DNA from: Fragilaria crotonensis
Lineage: Eukaryota > Bacillariophyta > Fragilariophyceae > Fragilariales > Fragilariaceae
Direction: 5' to 3'
DNA: 62,470 bases
Assembly (NCBI GenBank): GCA_022925895.1
Contig: JAKSYS010000353.1
Span: 1 to 62,470, forward strand
Shown piece by piece: positions 43,480-53,584 of this stretch. The first letter of the stretch is position 1; the number at the start of each line of letters is the position of its first letter. The notes below the pieces were generated by a model that worked only from the letters and a program-made list of their open reading frames with translations, was not told the DNA's origin and made no database searches. The position numbers and the translations under genes are program-made.

Positions 43480-46400
43480 ATGCGAGTGCTACGGCGCGTG
43501 ACCCGTCTTGATGGTTTTATCTCCCAGGCGGACTCCTCACAACAGATTTTAGTTTCCGATACCGGGAACGACCAGACGCTCATCACTTCGGTTTGGAGGG
43601 TTATTGGGACGACGGGCCGAGAAGTTATGATGACTGGTGCGTTCGCTGGCCGTAATGTGGGCGAACTGTTCCCTGTCGTCTCGGCTGTGGCTAAGTTGAT
43701 AGGCGAGGATGGCGTTGCCTACGCGGCCTACGTACACGAAGCTTTGTTTGATTCCAATCCTGCACAGAAGGAATCTCTTCTTTCTGTGCATCAGTCCTTG
43801 CGTGATCGGCGCAACGGTATCGATGATCGAGCGCGCTGTGAAAGGGACCTTCACGGTAACCCTGGACTACAGGCCGCTCGCTTCGGTGATAAGGTCGTGC
43901 CATTTTATTTTGATGGCACGAAGTGCTTCTATGCGGTTTATCGGCTTACGGAAGAAGAGGAGCGTTCCTTGCCGAGGGTTGTCCTTACTGACGGTTCGGT
44001 TCCGTACGATCCGACAGCTCGACTGCACTCGCGGCGGCGCCCCACTACTTCTCCTGACCTGACCAATTGGAAACATCATTTAGGATTTATTCCTGACCAT
44101 GTGGTGTCGAAGACGCTGAGCGTCACGTCACAACTGGTCCCGACGGTGGAGGCTGAGACACGTGAAATCATGCGCGATCACTTTCAGACTCGTCTCCCTG
44201 AGCTCCGAGTCCGACGTGTCAACGACGCATGCTATGTCGATACGTTTTTCTCTTCCATCCCGTCGGTGCGAGGGTTCACGTGTTGGAATTTGTTCTGTTT
44301 CCAACGCACCGGGTTGGACGTCGTCTACTTGATGCGCCGGCGGTCACAGAGTCCGACTACTTTGCCTCGGATGGTGGCCGAGTGCGGCGCCCCGTTGACA
44401 TTGAAGTCGGATAACGCCCCCGAGTTCAAAGGGAAGCGTTGGGTCGATTATCTAAATTCGATGGCGATCCAGTCTGTGTTCACTGAGGCCCATCACCCGA
44501 ATGAGAACCTTGCTGAACGCCGCGGCGGTTCTTTGAAAGCCGCAACGGTTCATTTGCTGAGGGTGACGGGTTGTCCTTTACAGTATTGGTGTTTTGCACT
44601 TGAATACGTTTGCCTCTTGCGAACGGTTCTTGCACGCAGGAGTCTTGGTTGGCTTACACCACACGAAGTACATTGGGGCGACCGTCCTGACATCAGCATG
44701 TTTCGTTTCGTTTTCTGGCAACCGGTATGGTATTACCAACCGCGTCAGTCGTTTCCTAAAACTAAAATGCTAAAAGGACGTTTTCTGGGAATCGCACAGA
44801 ATGTCGGCGATGCTTTTTGTTTTTTGATCCTGACGGAACCTGAAAACGATGACGACCCGCCTCCGCAGGTACTCGCACGATCTGTTATTCGGAAGCGTTA
44901 CCCGCGTGAGGAACCGCCGGTGGTGGAAACGACTTCCCTCTCGGCACCGTTACTCTTCTATAAGAGCGACGGCATCACACCATTGGAAGATCCGGCTAGC
45001 TTTTCTACGTCGGATATTGAAGACATTTACTCCGACGTTGTGGCTGATTGTCCTTCGGATACGAGGCCACCGTTCGGTGCCATGTCGTCTCACCCTGATG
45101 GTGCTCGCGACGAAGTTTCAGACGCGTTCGACGACGGAATCCTTGAGGTTTATGGGCCGCTTACAACGCGTCCACGTCTTTCGAATGACGACTCTGATCC
45201 TCGCACCTCTGATCTATCAACTTTGGGTCCGCATTCCCAGTTGCTCCATTCAGAGGAGCGGTCTGATTCCCCACTACGTGATCATACGACTACTTTTGCG
45301 ACTGTTGAACAACCGTTTTCTTCGCCAATCTCACCGAACGATCCTGTGCTACAGTCTGCCAATTATGGTGGACATTCGGGTTTTCCCGCCGCGGTTCCCA
45401 CTGCGGATCCTTTGAACGACGGTTCGATGGATGACCGGCCAATGAGTCCAGTAGGTCCGGGATCGAATGGCGACATTCGCCAGATTACGCAGGACGAGGA
45501 CGTGGAACCCCCCGTCCTCGATGATGTTTCTTATCAACTGTCTCGAGTTACTGCGGACTCGTCAGATGATGCGATGTTCGAGAGGCTGGACGGTCACAGT
45601 TGGAAAGATGGCGTATTGTTCCTGGTGATTCGTTGGAAAACAGACGAGACGTCTTGCTTGCCGTTCTCTCAGGTGAAGCTTGACTTCCCGAGGGAAACGG
45701 CGGATTATGTGTTAAAACACAAACTCGGTTGTGCTGATGGCAAGTATCTTGGCGGTCGCTATACGCGATGGGCACGCCAATTTAATCGCCAGTACGCACG
45801 GGTCGTGCGACGTATTCTGCGTGGGCATCGCTCTATGCCCATTCGTCATGAGGTGGCGACGCCGATAATTCGAGTTTCAGAGCGTTTACCGGACGGCACT
45901 CGTCTCATTCGACGAGTGACCCGCGAGGTTTCTAACAAATCTGGCATGAGTCGAAAGAGGAAGAAGCCCGGGCGGATTAGCCGTCCTGTTGAGACCAAGT
46001 ACGGTGTAGCGGTTCCGCATAACGTTCGTCACGCCCTCGAATTGGATCGGGAGGCGGGCAACACGTATTGGGCTGACGCCATACGCAAGGAGGTTGCGTC
46101 CTTGTTGGCTCTCGACTGTTTCGAGTTCCATGACCCGGATTACAAGCCCAGCTCGGAGTTCCAGTGGACGAAGCTCACAATGATCTTCGAAGTCAAACAA
46201 GACGGTCGCCGGAAGGCACGCTTGGTTGCTGGTGGCCACATGGTAGACCCGATGGGTGTCAGCTCGCGTTCCACGGTAGTGAAAGGCATCAGTGTGCGAC
46301 TCCTTGACTTAATCGCACACCGCGACCAGCTCCCGATTCTTTGCGGAGATATTGGCAATGCCTTCATCACGGCCGATTGTTTAGAGAAGATCTATGCAAG

Positions 46401-47676
46401 AGCGGGACCTGAGTTTGACGAACGCGAGGGATCGATTCTGATTTTCAAGAAAGCGCTTTACGGTCTCCGATCGTCGAGTCGCGCTTTTCGGGCACATTTC
46501 GCGGATTTTCTTCGTTCGCTTGGTTTTTCTGCGACGAGGTACGACCGTGATGTGTGGATGCGGCAACGTGAAGAGTGCGATGGGCATGACTATATTTGTA
46601 CCCACGTGGACGACTTCAAGATAGTGGCTCGCGACCCGGAACGTTGGAAGTCGCATATCTCTGCGGCGTTTTTACTCAAATCAATTGGACCCCCATCCTA
46701 CTATTTGGGTAATGACTATAACTTTTCGAAGGATGAGAATGCGTGGGTTTTGAGTTGTGCTACCTATTTAAAGGAATGTGTTCGTCGAATTGAATCTGAT
46801 GACGAATTACCTCTTGATGGTACTCTATGGACTCATCGCACTCCCCTTCCAGAAGGATGCCACCCTGAGCTTGACGATAGCGCATTGTTAACGGACGTGG
46901 GAATCCGCAAGTATCAAATGCTTATCGGGATGGCGCAGTGGGCATGCACTATTGGGCGGCTTGACATTGCATTTGCCGTCTCTTCTCTCAGCCGATTCTC
47001 GGCAGCTCCGAGGGAGCACCACCTCGAGTTGGCGTTGCATTTGTTTGGCTATCTGAAAAAGAATCCCAATCGTCGCATCGTTCTCGATTCTCGACCGTTA
47101 GTGATCGATGAGGGTTTGCGACATGATTCCTTCCACCCCGATTTCCTTGACGACTACCCGGACGCGAGCGAAGACGTCGGTGACGACTTTCCTAAAGCAT
47201 TTGGTCGCGAGTTGGAAACCACCGTCTTTTTTGACGCGGACCATGCGCACGACCATGTCACCAGACGCTCCATTTCTGGTCTGATTGTTTTTGTTGGCAG
47301 CACCCCAGTTATATGGACTAGCAAACGTCAGGGCTGTATCGCAACTAGCACGTATTGTGCTGAGTTCGTTGCTATGCGATCAGCTGTGGAAGAGGCTATT
47401 TCGATCCGATATATGCTCCGATGCCTGGGAGTCCCGGTTACTCGACCTACTGACTTGTTTGGCGACAATTTTGGAGTCATCCAGAGTGCCGAGATCCCGG
47501 AAGGTGAATTAAAGAAGAAGCACATTGCAATATCATACCACTATGTGCGTGAGGCTATTGCAGCTCGGATCGTTAATGCCGCCTGGTGCAGGTCCGACGA
47601 GAACTTCGCGGATATATGTACGAAGGCACTCGGATCTAATATCTTCCATAGTATAGTTGAGGATTTGATGGCCTAA
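43480..47676 (+). CDS. Copia 2 pol, 1398 aa: protease, integrase, chromo-like, RT, RNase H
   Basis: Domains from Met 43480: aspartic protease DTG with Asp27; integrase core Asp254, Asp311, Glu346 (VDTFF, SDNAPEF, NLAERRGG), with no HHCC zinc finger in front; chromodomain-like region near 700 (HSWKDGVLFLVIRWKTDET); RT with RRKARLVAGG, ALYGLRSS and catalytic THVDDF (Asp1044-Asp1045); RNase H with Asp1252 (FFDADH), Glu in YCAEFVAMRSA and Asp in FGDNFG, ending DICTKALGS. All catalytic residues are present with no internal stop. The frame is the same as gag, separated by one TGA and seven sense codons before the first Met, so translation may be by stop readthrough or by reinitiation. Confidence 0.96.
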   Translation: MRVLRRVTRLDGFISQADSSQQILVSDTGNDQTLITSVWRVIGTTGREVMMTGAFAGRNVGELFPVVSAVAKLIGEDGVAYAAYVHEALFDSNPAQKESLLSVHQSLRDRRNGIDDRARCERDLHGNPGLQAARFGDKVVPFYFDGTKCFYAVYRLTEEEERSLPRVVLTDGSVPYDPTARLHSRRRPTTSPDLTNWKHHLGFIPDHVVSKTLSVTSQLVPTVEAETREIMRDHFQTRLPELRVRRVNDACYVDTFFSSIPSVRGFTCWNLFCFQRTGLDVVYLMRRRSQSPTTLPRMVAECGAPLTLKSDNAPEFKGKRWVDYLNSMAIQSVFTEAHHPNENLAERRGGSLKAATVHLLRVTGCPLQYWCFALEYVCLLRTVLARRSLGWLTPHEVHWGDRPDISMFRFVFWQPVWYYQPRQSFPKTKMLKGRFLGIAQNVGDAFCFLILTEPENDDDPPPQVLARSVIRKRYPREEPPVVETTSLSAPLLFYKSDGITPLEDPASFSTSDIEDIYSDVVADCPSDTRPPFGAMSSHPDGARDEVSDAFDDGILEVYGPLTTRPRLSNDDSDPRTSDLSTLGPHSQLLHSEERSDSPLRDHTTTFATVEQPFSSPISPNDPVLQSANYGGHSGFPAAVPTADPLNDGSMDDRPMSPVGPGSNGDIRQITQDEDVEPPVLDDVSYQLSRVTADSSDDAMFERLDGHSWKDGVLFLVIRWKTDETSCLPFSQVKLDFPRETADYVLKHKLGCADGKYLGGRYTRWARQFNRQYARVVRRILRGHRSMPIRHEVATPIIRVSERLPDGTRLIRRVTREVSNKSGMSRKRKKPGRISRPVETKYGVAVPHNVRHALELDREAGNTYWADAIRKEVASLLALDCFEFHDPDYKPSSEFQWTKLTMIFEVKQDGRRKARLVAGGHMVDPMGVSSRSTVVKGISVRLLDLIAHRDQLPILCGDIGNAFITADCLEKIYARAGPEFDEREGSILIFKKALYGLRSSSRAFRAHFADFLRSLGFSATRYDRDVWMRQREECDGHDYICTHVDDFKIVARDPERWKSHISAAFLLKSIGPPSYYLGNDYNFSKDENAWVLSCATYLKECVRRIESDDELPLDGTLWTHRTPLPEGCHPELDDSALLTDVGIRKYQMLIGMAQWACTIGRLDIAFAVSSLSRFSAAPREHHLELALHLFGYLKKNPNRRIVLDSRPLVIDEGLRHDSFHPDFLDDYPDASEDVGDDFPKAFGRELETTVFFDADHAHDHVTRRSISGLIVFVGSTPVIWTSKRQGCIATSTYCAEFVAMRSAVEEAISIRYMLRCLGVPVTRPTDLFGDNFGVIQSAEIPEGELKKKHIAISYHYVREAIAARIVNAAWCRSDENFADICTKALGSNIFHSIVEDLMA

Positions 47677-47748
47677 GAGGAGGAGTCTGGGCTTGAGAGG
47701 AGGTGGGGTACCGGGCATTGGCACTGGCTAGTTCCAGTCGAAGAGGAG

Positions 47749-47855
47749 GTCAGGATAGGGTCGTCTGTCCTGCCGTCCACCAATGCCACGTCGTTCCCAC
47801 ACACGAGAATAGAATGTGTAATCTATATCTTAGGATCACTTCTATTAGTGCTGAC
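47749..47855 (+). repeat. 3' LTR of copia 2
   Basis: It is 107 bp and identical to 41794-41900. It is preceded by the purine tract GAAGAGGAG and followed directly by RING-unit flank sequence. Confidence 0.93.
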
Positions 47856-47869
47856 AGTAAACATTCTGT

Positions 47870-48547
47870 GATATTGTGTCGTGGATTGGTTTGCGTGTTT
47901 GGGGGAAAGCGAACGAAGTCCCTACATGCGTCTCGCTTTGTCAAAGACCCAGAGACCTGAAAACCGATCGCTCTATTGCTAGATGAACATGGTATGGTCA
48001 GTAATACAGTGTGTTATGTCTTTGATGATGACTTCATGCATCAGCGATTGCAAAATCGCCTAAAGGATATAGTCCCACACGTGTTGGTAGTAGCCGTCGT
48101 TGCCCCAGCCACGACTACGGCTTCCGCTTTGAGTCAGTCGCGGCCACAATGCAGCGATTGATATCCAAAAAGTCGAGAGAGCCATCACCCGAGACGTGGA
48201 GAGGAAAACTTCAACAACCGGACCAAATGCAGTTCGTTCCACTCTCCGAATTGATTCACGGGTGTGATGTGGTACGAGACCATGTGGAAACTGCGCTTGC
48301 AGCAGTCGGTGTCTCGTTGGGCAGCATTGATTGCCTAACAGACTTGGTTATACTTCTTTTGCATCGAATCTGGAATATGATCATCTACCCATAAATTCTA
48401 GTGCAACTGACGTATTTGCTAGCTGCTGAGAGTCGAAACTTAACTTAGAAATTGTCACAAATCAAGTCGGCCTCACATAGCCTGGGCTAGCGGAAAGGGG
48501 AAGTCGAGGCCTCGACGACAAGCGCCAAAAAATGCAGATCTTCTCAA
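47870..48547. repeat. 3' flank of RING duplication unit D
   Basis: GTCGTGGATTGGTTTGCG (47879), AGATGAACATGGTATGGTC (47981) and TCGTTGGGCAGCATTGATTGCC (48313) match units A-C. No gene was seen. Confidence 0.7.
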
Positions 48548-49688
48548 TCATACTGCGAAGGGGTTTGTACTTTCTCCATTCTCGATACATTTGTCAACCA
48601 CCTCGTAAGTTTCAGGATCCCACATTAGTTGTCGACAATTTGGACATTCATCATGACCTCCATGCACCCAATTCATGATACACTCACGATGATAAGTATG
48701 TGAACACAAACCGGTCACCGTATCATCTGTTGGGACTGGAGCATCATTAAAGGACGGATCAATACTTCACTGACAACAGATACTCAAAGCAAAGGGAAGT
48801 AGATGTATCACGTACCAAGAAATTCCATGCATATGGAGCACGAGACAGCGTCTGGAGCATCCTCACAAAAAACATAGTGTTTTGATTGCGGGTCGTACTT
48901 CAAGTTACTACGCCCGCCTGAGTGTTCGTCACTTTCCAACTTTGAGTGCAACAGGTGAGAATGTGTTAAATGTTGCCGACGTTCCATACGATACAATGCA
49001 CTTGGGCCGTACTTACCCTGTCTTCCATCGAAAATAGTGCCGCCAAAACGAGGGGACGTCGTGACCAAGCATGTCCAATCGGCAATGTCGGCGTTCTGAC
49101 AGGAATCGTCGGGAAGTTCTGTTGCGTTCCTTCACTATAAAGACTTGGCGCATGATAGATACACCAACGCCTGCATAAACCAGCGCCACCATTCTGCATG
49201 CACTTCATGACGCAGATACAGATACAAAGACCGAAGAAGCACGCGAAAAAAATAAAATCAAACAATATTAGAAAAGGCTGAGCTCCTGCTGGTGCAGGAG
49301 TTGGCGCGTTGGTAACTGGAGCAGCAACGGAATAATAAGTTGGGGCGGCTGGGCCGACTGGGGCAAATTGAGCAAGACTGGGAGAATACGTTGGAAGCCA
49401 GGTGTTCGGCGAAGTGCTTTCCTGACAATGACATTCCTTGAAAATCACTAAGGAAACCACAGAGCACTCTGAAATCAATCCTTGAAGTCCCGCAATCTCG
49501 AGGTCTTTGCAAGTGCATGAAGTGGTTGAGGATTCGTGCACAGGATCAGGACAGCCTAAGCTGGTTCTGACATAAGGGCTTCCAACTTCGTATCCATCGC
49601 CACAAATGGAGCAGTTTCTGCTTTGTTCACTGGCAACACTGACAAGGAGTGCTGCAACCAAGAAACTGCGCATAACTTCTCGGAGCAT
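48548..49688 (-). CDS. RING gene D: single-pass RING-H2 protein, 327 aa, three exons
   Basis: Exons 49688-49017, 48939-48816 and 48735-48548; introns of 77 and 80 bp with GTAAGT and GTACGT donors. Signal peptide (SFLVAALLVSVASEQ); class II ectodomain (CGDGYEVGSPYVRTSLGC, CTCKDLEIAGLQGLISEC, CHCQEST); Pro-rich stalk with APTPAPAG; membrane helix LFDFIFFACFFGLCICICVMKC; CRRWCIYHAPSLYSEG. The RING-H2 (CSICMEF...CSHTYHREC...CPNCR) is complete. The 5' flank keeps the empty hAT site that gene C has filled. Predicted membrane E3 ligase by inference. Confidence 0.88.
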
Positions 49689-49716
49689 CCTCCAGGTTTG
49701 TCAAGTTTGTTATGTT

Positions 49717-50430
49717 CATTCGCTGTCAACAATCAGGGCGATTGATGACGCTTTTCATCCGGGTCTTAGAACAGGAAGTGTCGACATGTTTTCTAATTTT
49801 GAATCGAATCGTTGGTTGTTGTGCATCTCTTGTTTAGTCGTGGGTTGTGTTGCATGTCTTGCTTGAACAAGTACAAGCACTGCTACCAGTTATTGTACCA
49901 GCTCTGTACCGGTAGTAGAGTAATTGGTCAATTGGAGGGCCGTATATACTATATACTCAAGTATTTATACTTGTATACGTTACAAGTACATGCTCTAAAA
50001 CGTTGCTTGTTTAAAAATGATTTGATACAGTATTAGGCGACTGATGGCTTGGAACTGGTACATGCTACCTGGTACTACGAGTACTGTACATGTGGCAGTC
50101 GTTCTGATGTCATGAAGCCCCCGAGACCCTTGGTTCTATCACCAGATGAACATGCAATGGTCGATGATGTTGTGGTTTATGTCTTCGATGATGACGTCGC
50201 GCGTCAGCGATTGCAAGATCGTACCACGTTCTTTTTGTCACGGCCCCCAAAGCAGCGACTGAAATCCAAAAGTCGAGAGAGCTACCGCCCGAGACATGGC
50301 GAGAATCATCCCCACAACCAAACCTAATGCTCTTCGTAATTCAGTCAGTGCTCCCAGAGATTCCACTCTCCGTATTCATTCACTTATGGGACGTTGTACG
50401 AAACCGCGTTGGACGCTGCGATTGCAGGAA
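49717..50430. repeat. 5' flank of unit D plus orphan RING-unit flank 2
   Basis: 49717-49795 matches 30905-30985 upstream of gene C. 50130-50430 matches the RING 3' flanks (CAGATGAACATGCAATGGTCGATGATG) but is followed by the DUF6824 segment instead of RING exons. 49800-50100 is GTAC-rich spacer. Confidence 0.6.
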
Positions 50431-50650
50431 CGTCGATTTCGGTGTCAGCAGCTAGCCCTGCGCCAATGCGTAAATGGATCCAACTAACAAAAAAACCGGA
50501 ACTAATGCATAAATGGATCCAACTAAGAGAACAATAATTTAACTCCGTTCTCGTTCTCGCCCTTCGATAAATCATCTCACTTCCATAATCTGATGGCGAC
50601 CATCAGGGTTGTCGTGTTCATATCTGGTTCTCAGGTGGAGGCAGTCTTTG

Positions 50651-51532
50651 TTACGCAATCAGTGCGAATAAGTCGTCAACATGCTCTACACCCGAAAGAG
50701 AGCAGGCCTCGTCGTTGTCTTCACCCATGAGTAAACGTCGCCAGAATTTGTCATCCTCATGGTCTCCGAGGAAGACTGCATTTGGATAATCAGCAAGTGT
50801 CCTTTCCAATTCGTGATTCATGTGATTTTGCTCCAACGAGTCGTGCATGGATGAGTCGATCAGCACTTTATTCAGTGCGCACTCCATGCCATCCAAGTCA
50901 TCCAAGTATTTCATCGTCAACGACCCGTGCAGACCCAGACTGTCTGGAGCCGTAACGACGTTGAGACAATGTTGCTGTTGAGAGGCAGAGTTATCGCCGG
51001 ACCTTGCATCACTGGCACCGATCGAAGCAATTCGGGTGACCTCGTCATTGAAATCTGAGTCCGGAATTGTCGTTCGCGACGCTACTGCGTCGTCGTTGAA
51101 GTCATTGTCCCAATGACCAGTAATGGAAATCTCGTCGTCCGTGGAAAAGATTGAGGAGATTGACCAGCTTTCATCTGAGTCAGATGCGGTCGGCGTTCCC
51201 CCGGCGTTGGTCGAGTTGGAGTTCCCATTGCTGTAAATGCGGGCTTGACGAGAGGCATCGCGAAACAGGTGAGCGACTTTAGTTCGTGCTTTGCCATTGC
51301 TTAGCCTCACCCAGTCACTATCATCGCTCGTCCTCATGACAAATACCATGTTCATCTTGAACAGCTCTCGAGTCGTGGCATCAACCAACCTGGTCTTGGC
51401 AGTTCGTCCCATCGCCTTGTCCATGTACTGTTCGAGGCGTCTTTCCACAACTCGTCGACAGATCCTGTTCCCTTCATGGTTGTAGTTTCGCTGTCCCCGG
51501 CCGCATACGATGTGCTTGTTGTGGAGCTGCAT
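50651..51532 (-). CDS. DUF6824-domain protein, 293 aa
   Basis: ATG at 51530-51532. The N-terminal domain (about residues 5-98) has HIVCGRGQRNYNHEGNRICR, then an amphipathic helical stretch, then SDWVRLSNGKARTKVAHLFRDA. This is the pattern of DUF6824, a domain greatly expanded in diatoms and possibly DNA-binding. The rest is acidic and Ser/Asn-rich, ending DDLFALIA. A second in-frame ATG does not look better supported. A truncated near-identical duplicate lies at 40465-41016. There is no sign of introns. Confidence 0.85.
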   Translation of the reverse strand: MQLHNKHIVCGRGQRNYNHEGNRICRRVVERRLEQYMDKAMGRTAKTRLVDATTRELFKMNMVFVMRTSDDSDWVRLSNGKARTKVAHLFRDASRQARIYSNGNSNSTNAGGTPTASDSDESWSISSIFSTDDEISITGHWDNDFNDDAVASRTTIPDSDFNDEVTRIASIGASDARSGDNSASQQQHCLNVVTAPDSLGLHGSLTMKYLDDLDGMECALNKVLIDSSMHDSLEQNHMNHELERTLADYPNAVFLGDHEDDKFWRRLLMGEDNDEACSLSGVEHVDDLFALIA

Positions 51533-53160
51533 GTTGCTGTTTTACATCCACCTGGGAATATACCCGTGCTCGAGATGGTGTGAAAAAAGTTGACTTTGCG
51601 CAGGAGAATCTGATCTTGCAAAAGCGTTCCTCCAATTCCATTGGTCAATTCTCAATCACAGTTGGGACATCACCGCGGCAGAACCCTCAACTTGACTAAT
51701 GTAAGTGTCGACGTCATGAGGCGACCATCCGAAGGTTGCCCGGTACCAGGTACTTTTGTCGACATGTAACACCTGGTACAAGTTGTACGTTTGTGCCGAA
51801 CGGGGAATTCTGCACCCTCGCACCATTCTTTCACATTGTAAATGTCGCATACGCGTTTAAGGTTTATAAGGGACTTTCAGCAAATCTTTAAAAAGGTGTG
51901 GGCGCGCGCAACCTTAGCATTCGTTGAGTACCGGATTGTGAGCTCCGGCACTCAGAAGTTCGAGTTGCAAAAAGTTAGGACCCTTCTGGAAGGTCCGGAC
52001 GCACCGCCGGAGTCGTGGAAAATCCGAGATCAAGTACTGTATACTGTATACTACAAGTACTAGAAGCAGGATGACGATATCTGAATAGGCAATTCGAAAG
52101 ATCTTACTGAGTTCTGTCGAAATACGTTTCGAATTTTATAATTTGAATCGACAGTTGTCTCAGAATTTTGAGTCGTATTTTTTGGGGATTCTCGGCCCGA
52201 ATTCATTAAGCTGACTTGGTTGGACACGTGGTGATTCGCCTAGTTAAATTATCGACGCCAGCCCGTGGTCACCCTATCTCCTAAGTTCATGATATTATTG
52301 CTGATTTGGAGACAAGAGATCATGGCCTTGAATATTGCCAGTGAACAAAACAAAAATTAAGATACCCTTAATGGTGTAATTTGATGAAAACTAACCAAAG
52401 TATTCTCAGGTAGTATTGATGAAGTAGTCTAGTACTATACCAGTAGTACGTACTAGGCTCACGAGCTGCTGGATCATCTCTTAAAGCAATCAATTGATTT
52501 GTTATATCAATGACAAGGTCTGTCTTCTTCATTGTCAACATGCCTTTAATTCTGACACCAAAATACAATTTGAGAATGTCTTTGAGCATAGTCCTCCGTC
52601 AAAGTTGTCCCCAGCAGCCGCAGTCTTGAAGCGCCCCATCAATTCCGTGAGGGTAGGGCATCATCTCACATTGTTGTACTTCTTCTGTTGATTCAGTTGC
52701 TTTTTTGCTTTTCTACCTTCTTCAATGCTTTCTGATACCATCTGATCTGTTGATATTGTCCAGCCATTTGTTTCATTGCGTGTTTGATCGCAATAAGTCT
52801 AGACCTACCGTGGTACGTGGTACTAGTACGTAGCGTCTACCGGGTGCAGGTACTGAACTATGGGAGCAGCACGGAATGCGTAGGAGCGCATGCAGGAGCA
52901 CACCTGAATGTCGATTTTTATTGCATAAATGAATAGATCATGGCAAGGGGATTCCAGAGCCGCCAATTTTTTTGTTATTGATTAAAAACTGAACGAGTAA
53001 AAAAATTATCAAATCCTACGGCAGTTTCTACGCAACGTATACCACAGCCATTTGTCCAGAAGTGTCAGCTGTCCATCCAAGTCAACCTGCTTCTACCGGT
53101 AGTTCCCATGCTGAGTCGTTTTCAACTGAAAAAATCAAGGCCGGGGCGTTTATCATGTGG
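51533..53160. other. Spacer without a confident gene
   Basis: It contains GTAC-rich words and small frames. A minus-strand frame at 52589-52368 (KLYFGVRIKGMLTMKKTDLV) faintly resembles a SAP-type helix pair but is too short to call. Nothing else was recognised. Confidence 0.45.
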
Positions 53161-53167
53161 ATCCTAC

Positions 53168-53303
53168 TGAGTGAAATTCCACTTACGGTAAGTGAAGTGA
53201 AATTCCGCTGACAATAAGTGAAATTCCACTTATCGTAAGTGGAAATTCACTTACGGTAAGTGGAATTCCACTTACTGAAAAGTGGAATTCCACTTAGAAT
53301 AAG
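53168..53303. repeat. Array of short inverted repeats around GTAAGTGGAATTCCACTTAC
   Basis: The 20-bp perfect palindrome GTAAGTGGAATTCCACTTAC lies at 53256-53275 and a 16-bp one (AAGTGGAATTCCACTT) at 53280-53295. Shorter half-units (GTGAAATTCCACTTACGGTAA and variants) in both orientations fill 53168-53250. No gene is associated with it. Confidence 0.9.
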
Positions 53304-53584
53304 AATACCTTGCCGGCTCGTTTGGATCAACCGTTCCAGCTACAAATATCGCAACACACGTTATTGGAAGCCAGCGTACGTGGAAATCACTTGGGTAACG
53401 GAGCTTAACGGCTAGAAATTGTTTTGTCCGGACCTTCCTGCAAAGTTCAGTTACGCAAAAACGTTTCGTCGCGCGCCCCCAAAAACATGGAAGTACTGTT
53501 GCAAAGTGCAAGTACCAGGTACTACGGGAGTTGTAGATGCTGATACAATGTGGTGAGTATCATAAATATGTAACTCTTACGATG

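Larger units (their letters stand above)
41794..47855 (+). mobile_element. Ty1/copia retrotransposon 2, structurally complete
   Basis: Identical 107-bp LTRs flank gag and pol in the Ty1/copia order protease-integrase-RT-RNase H. A purine tract (AAGAGGAG) directly precedes the 3' LTR. No target duplication is visible (TAAAT before, AGTAA after), which is odd for a copy with identical LTRs and may reflect recombination with another copy. It is inserted next to the 3' flank of RING unit D. Confidence 0.95.

Noticed and set aside
28391-50310. Small plus-strand peptide (DEH-MVDD-V-YVFDDDF-QRLQ) repeated in RING-unit flanks
   Set aside because: It is readable in three or four copies but without consistent start, stop or excess of silent changes; similarity follows from the DNA repeat.
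51352-51648. 98-codon minus frame overlapping the start of the DUF6824 gene
   Set aside because: Overlaps the better-supported DUF6824 frame and has no motif.
52368-52589. Possible SAP-like short frame on the minus strand
   Set aside because: Too short, no start context, no neighbours that support it.
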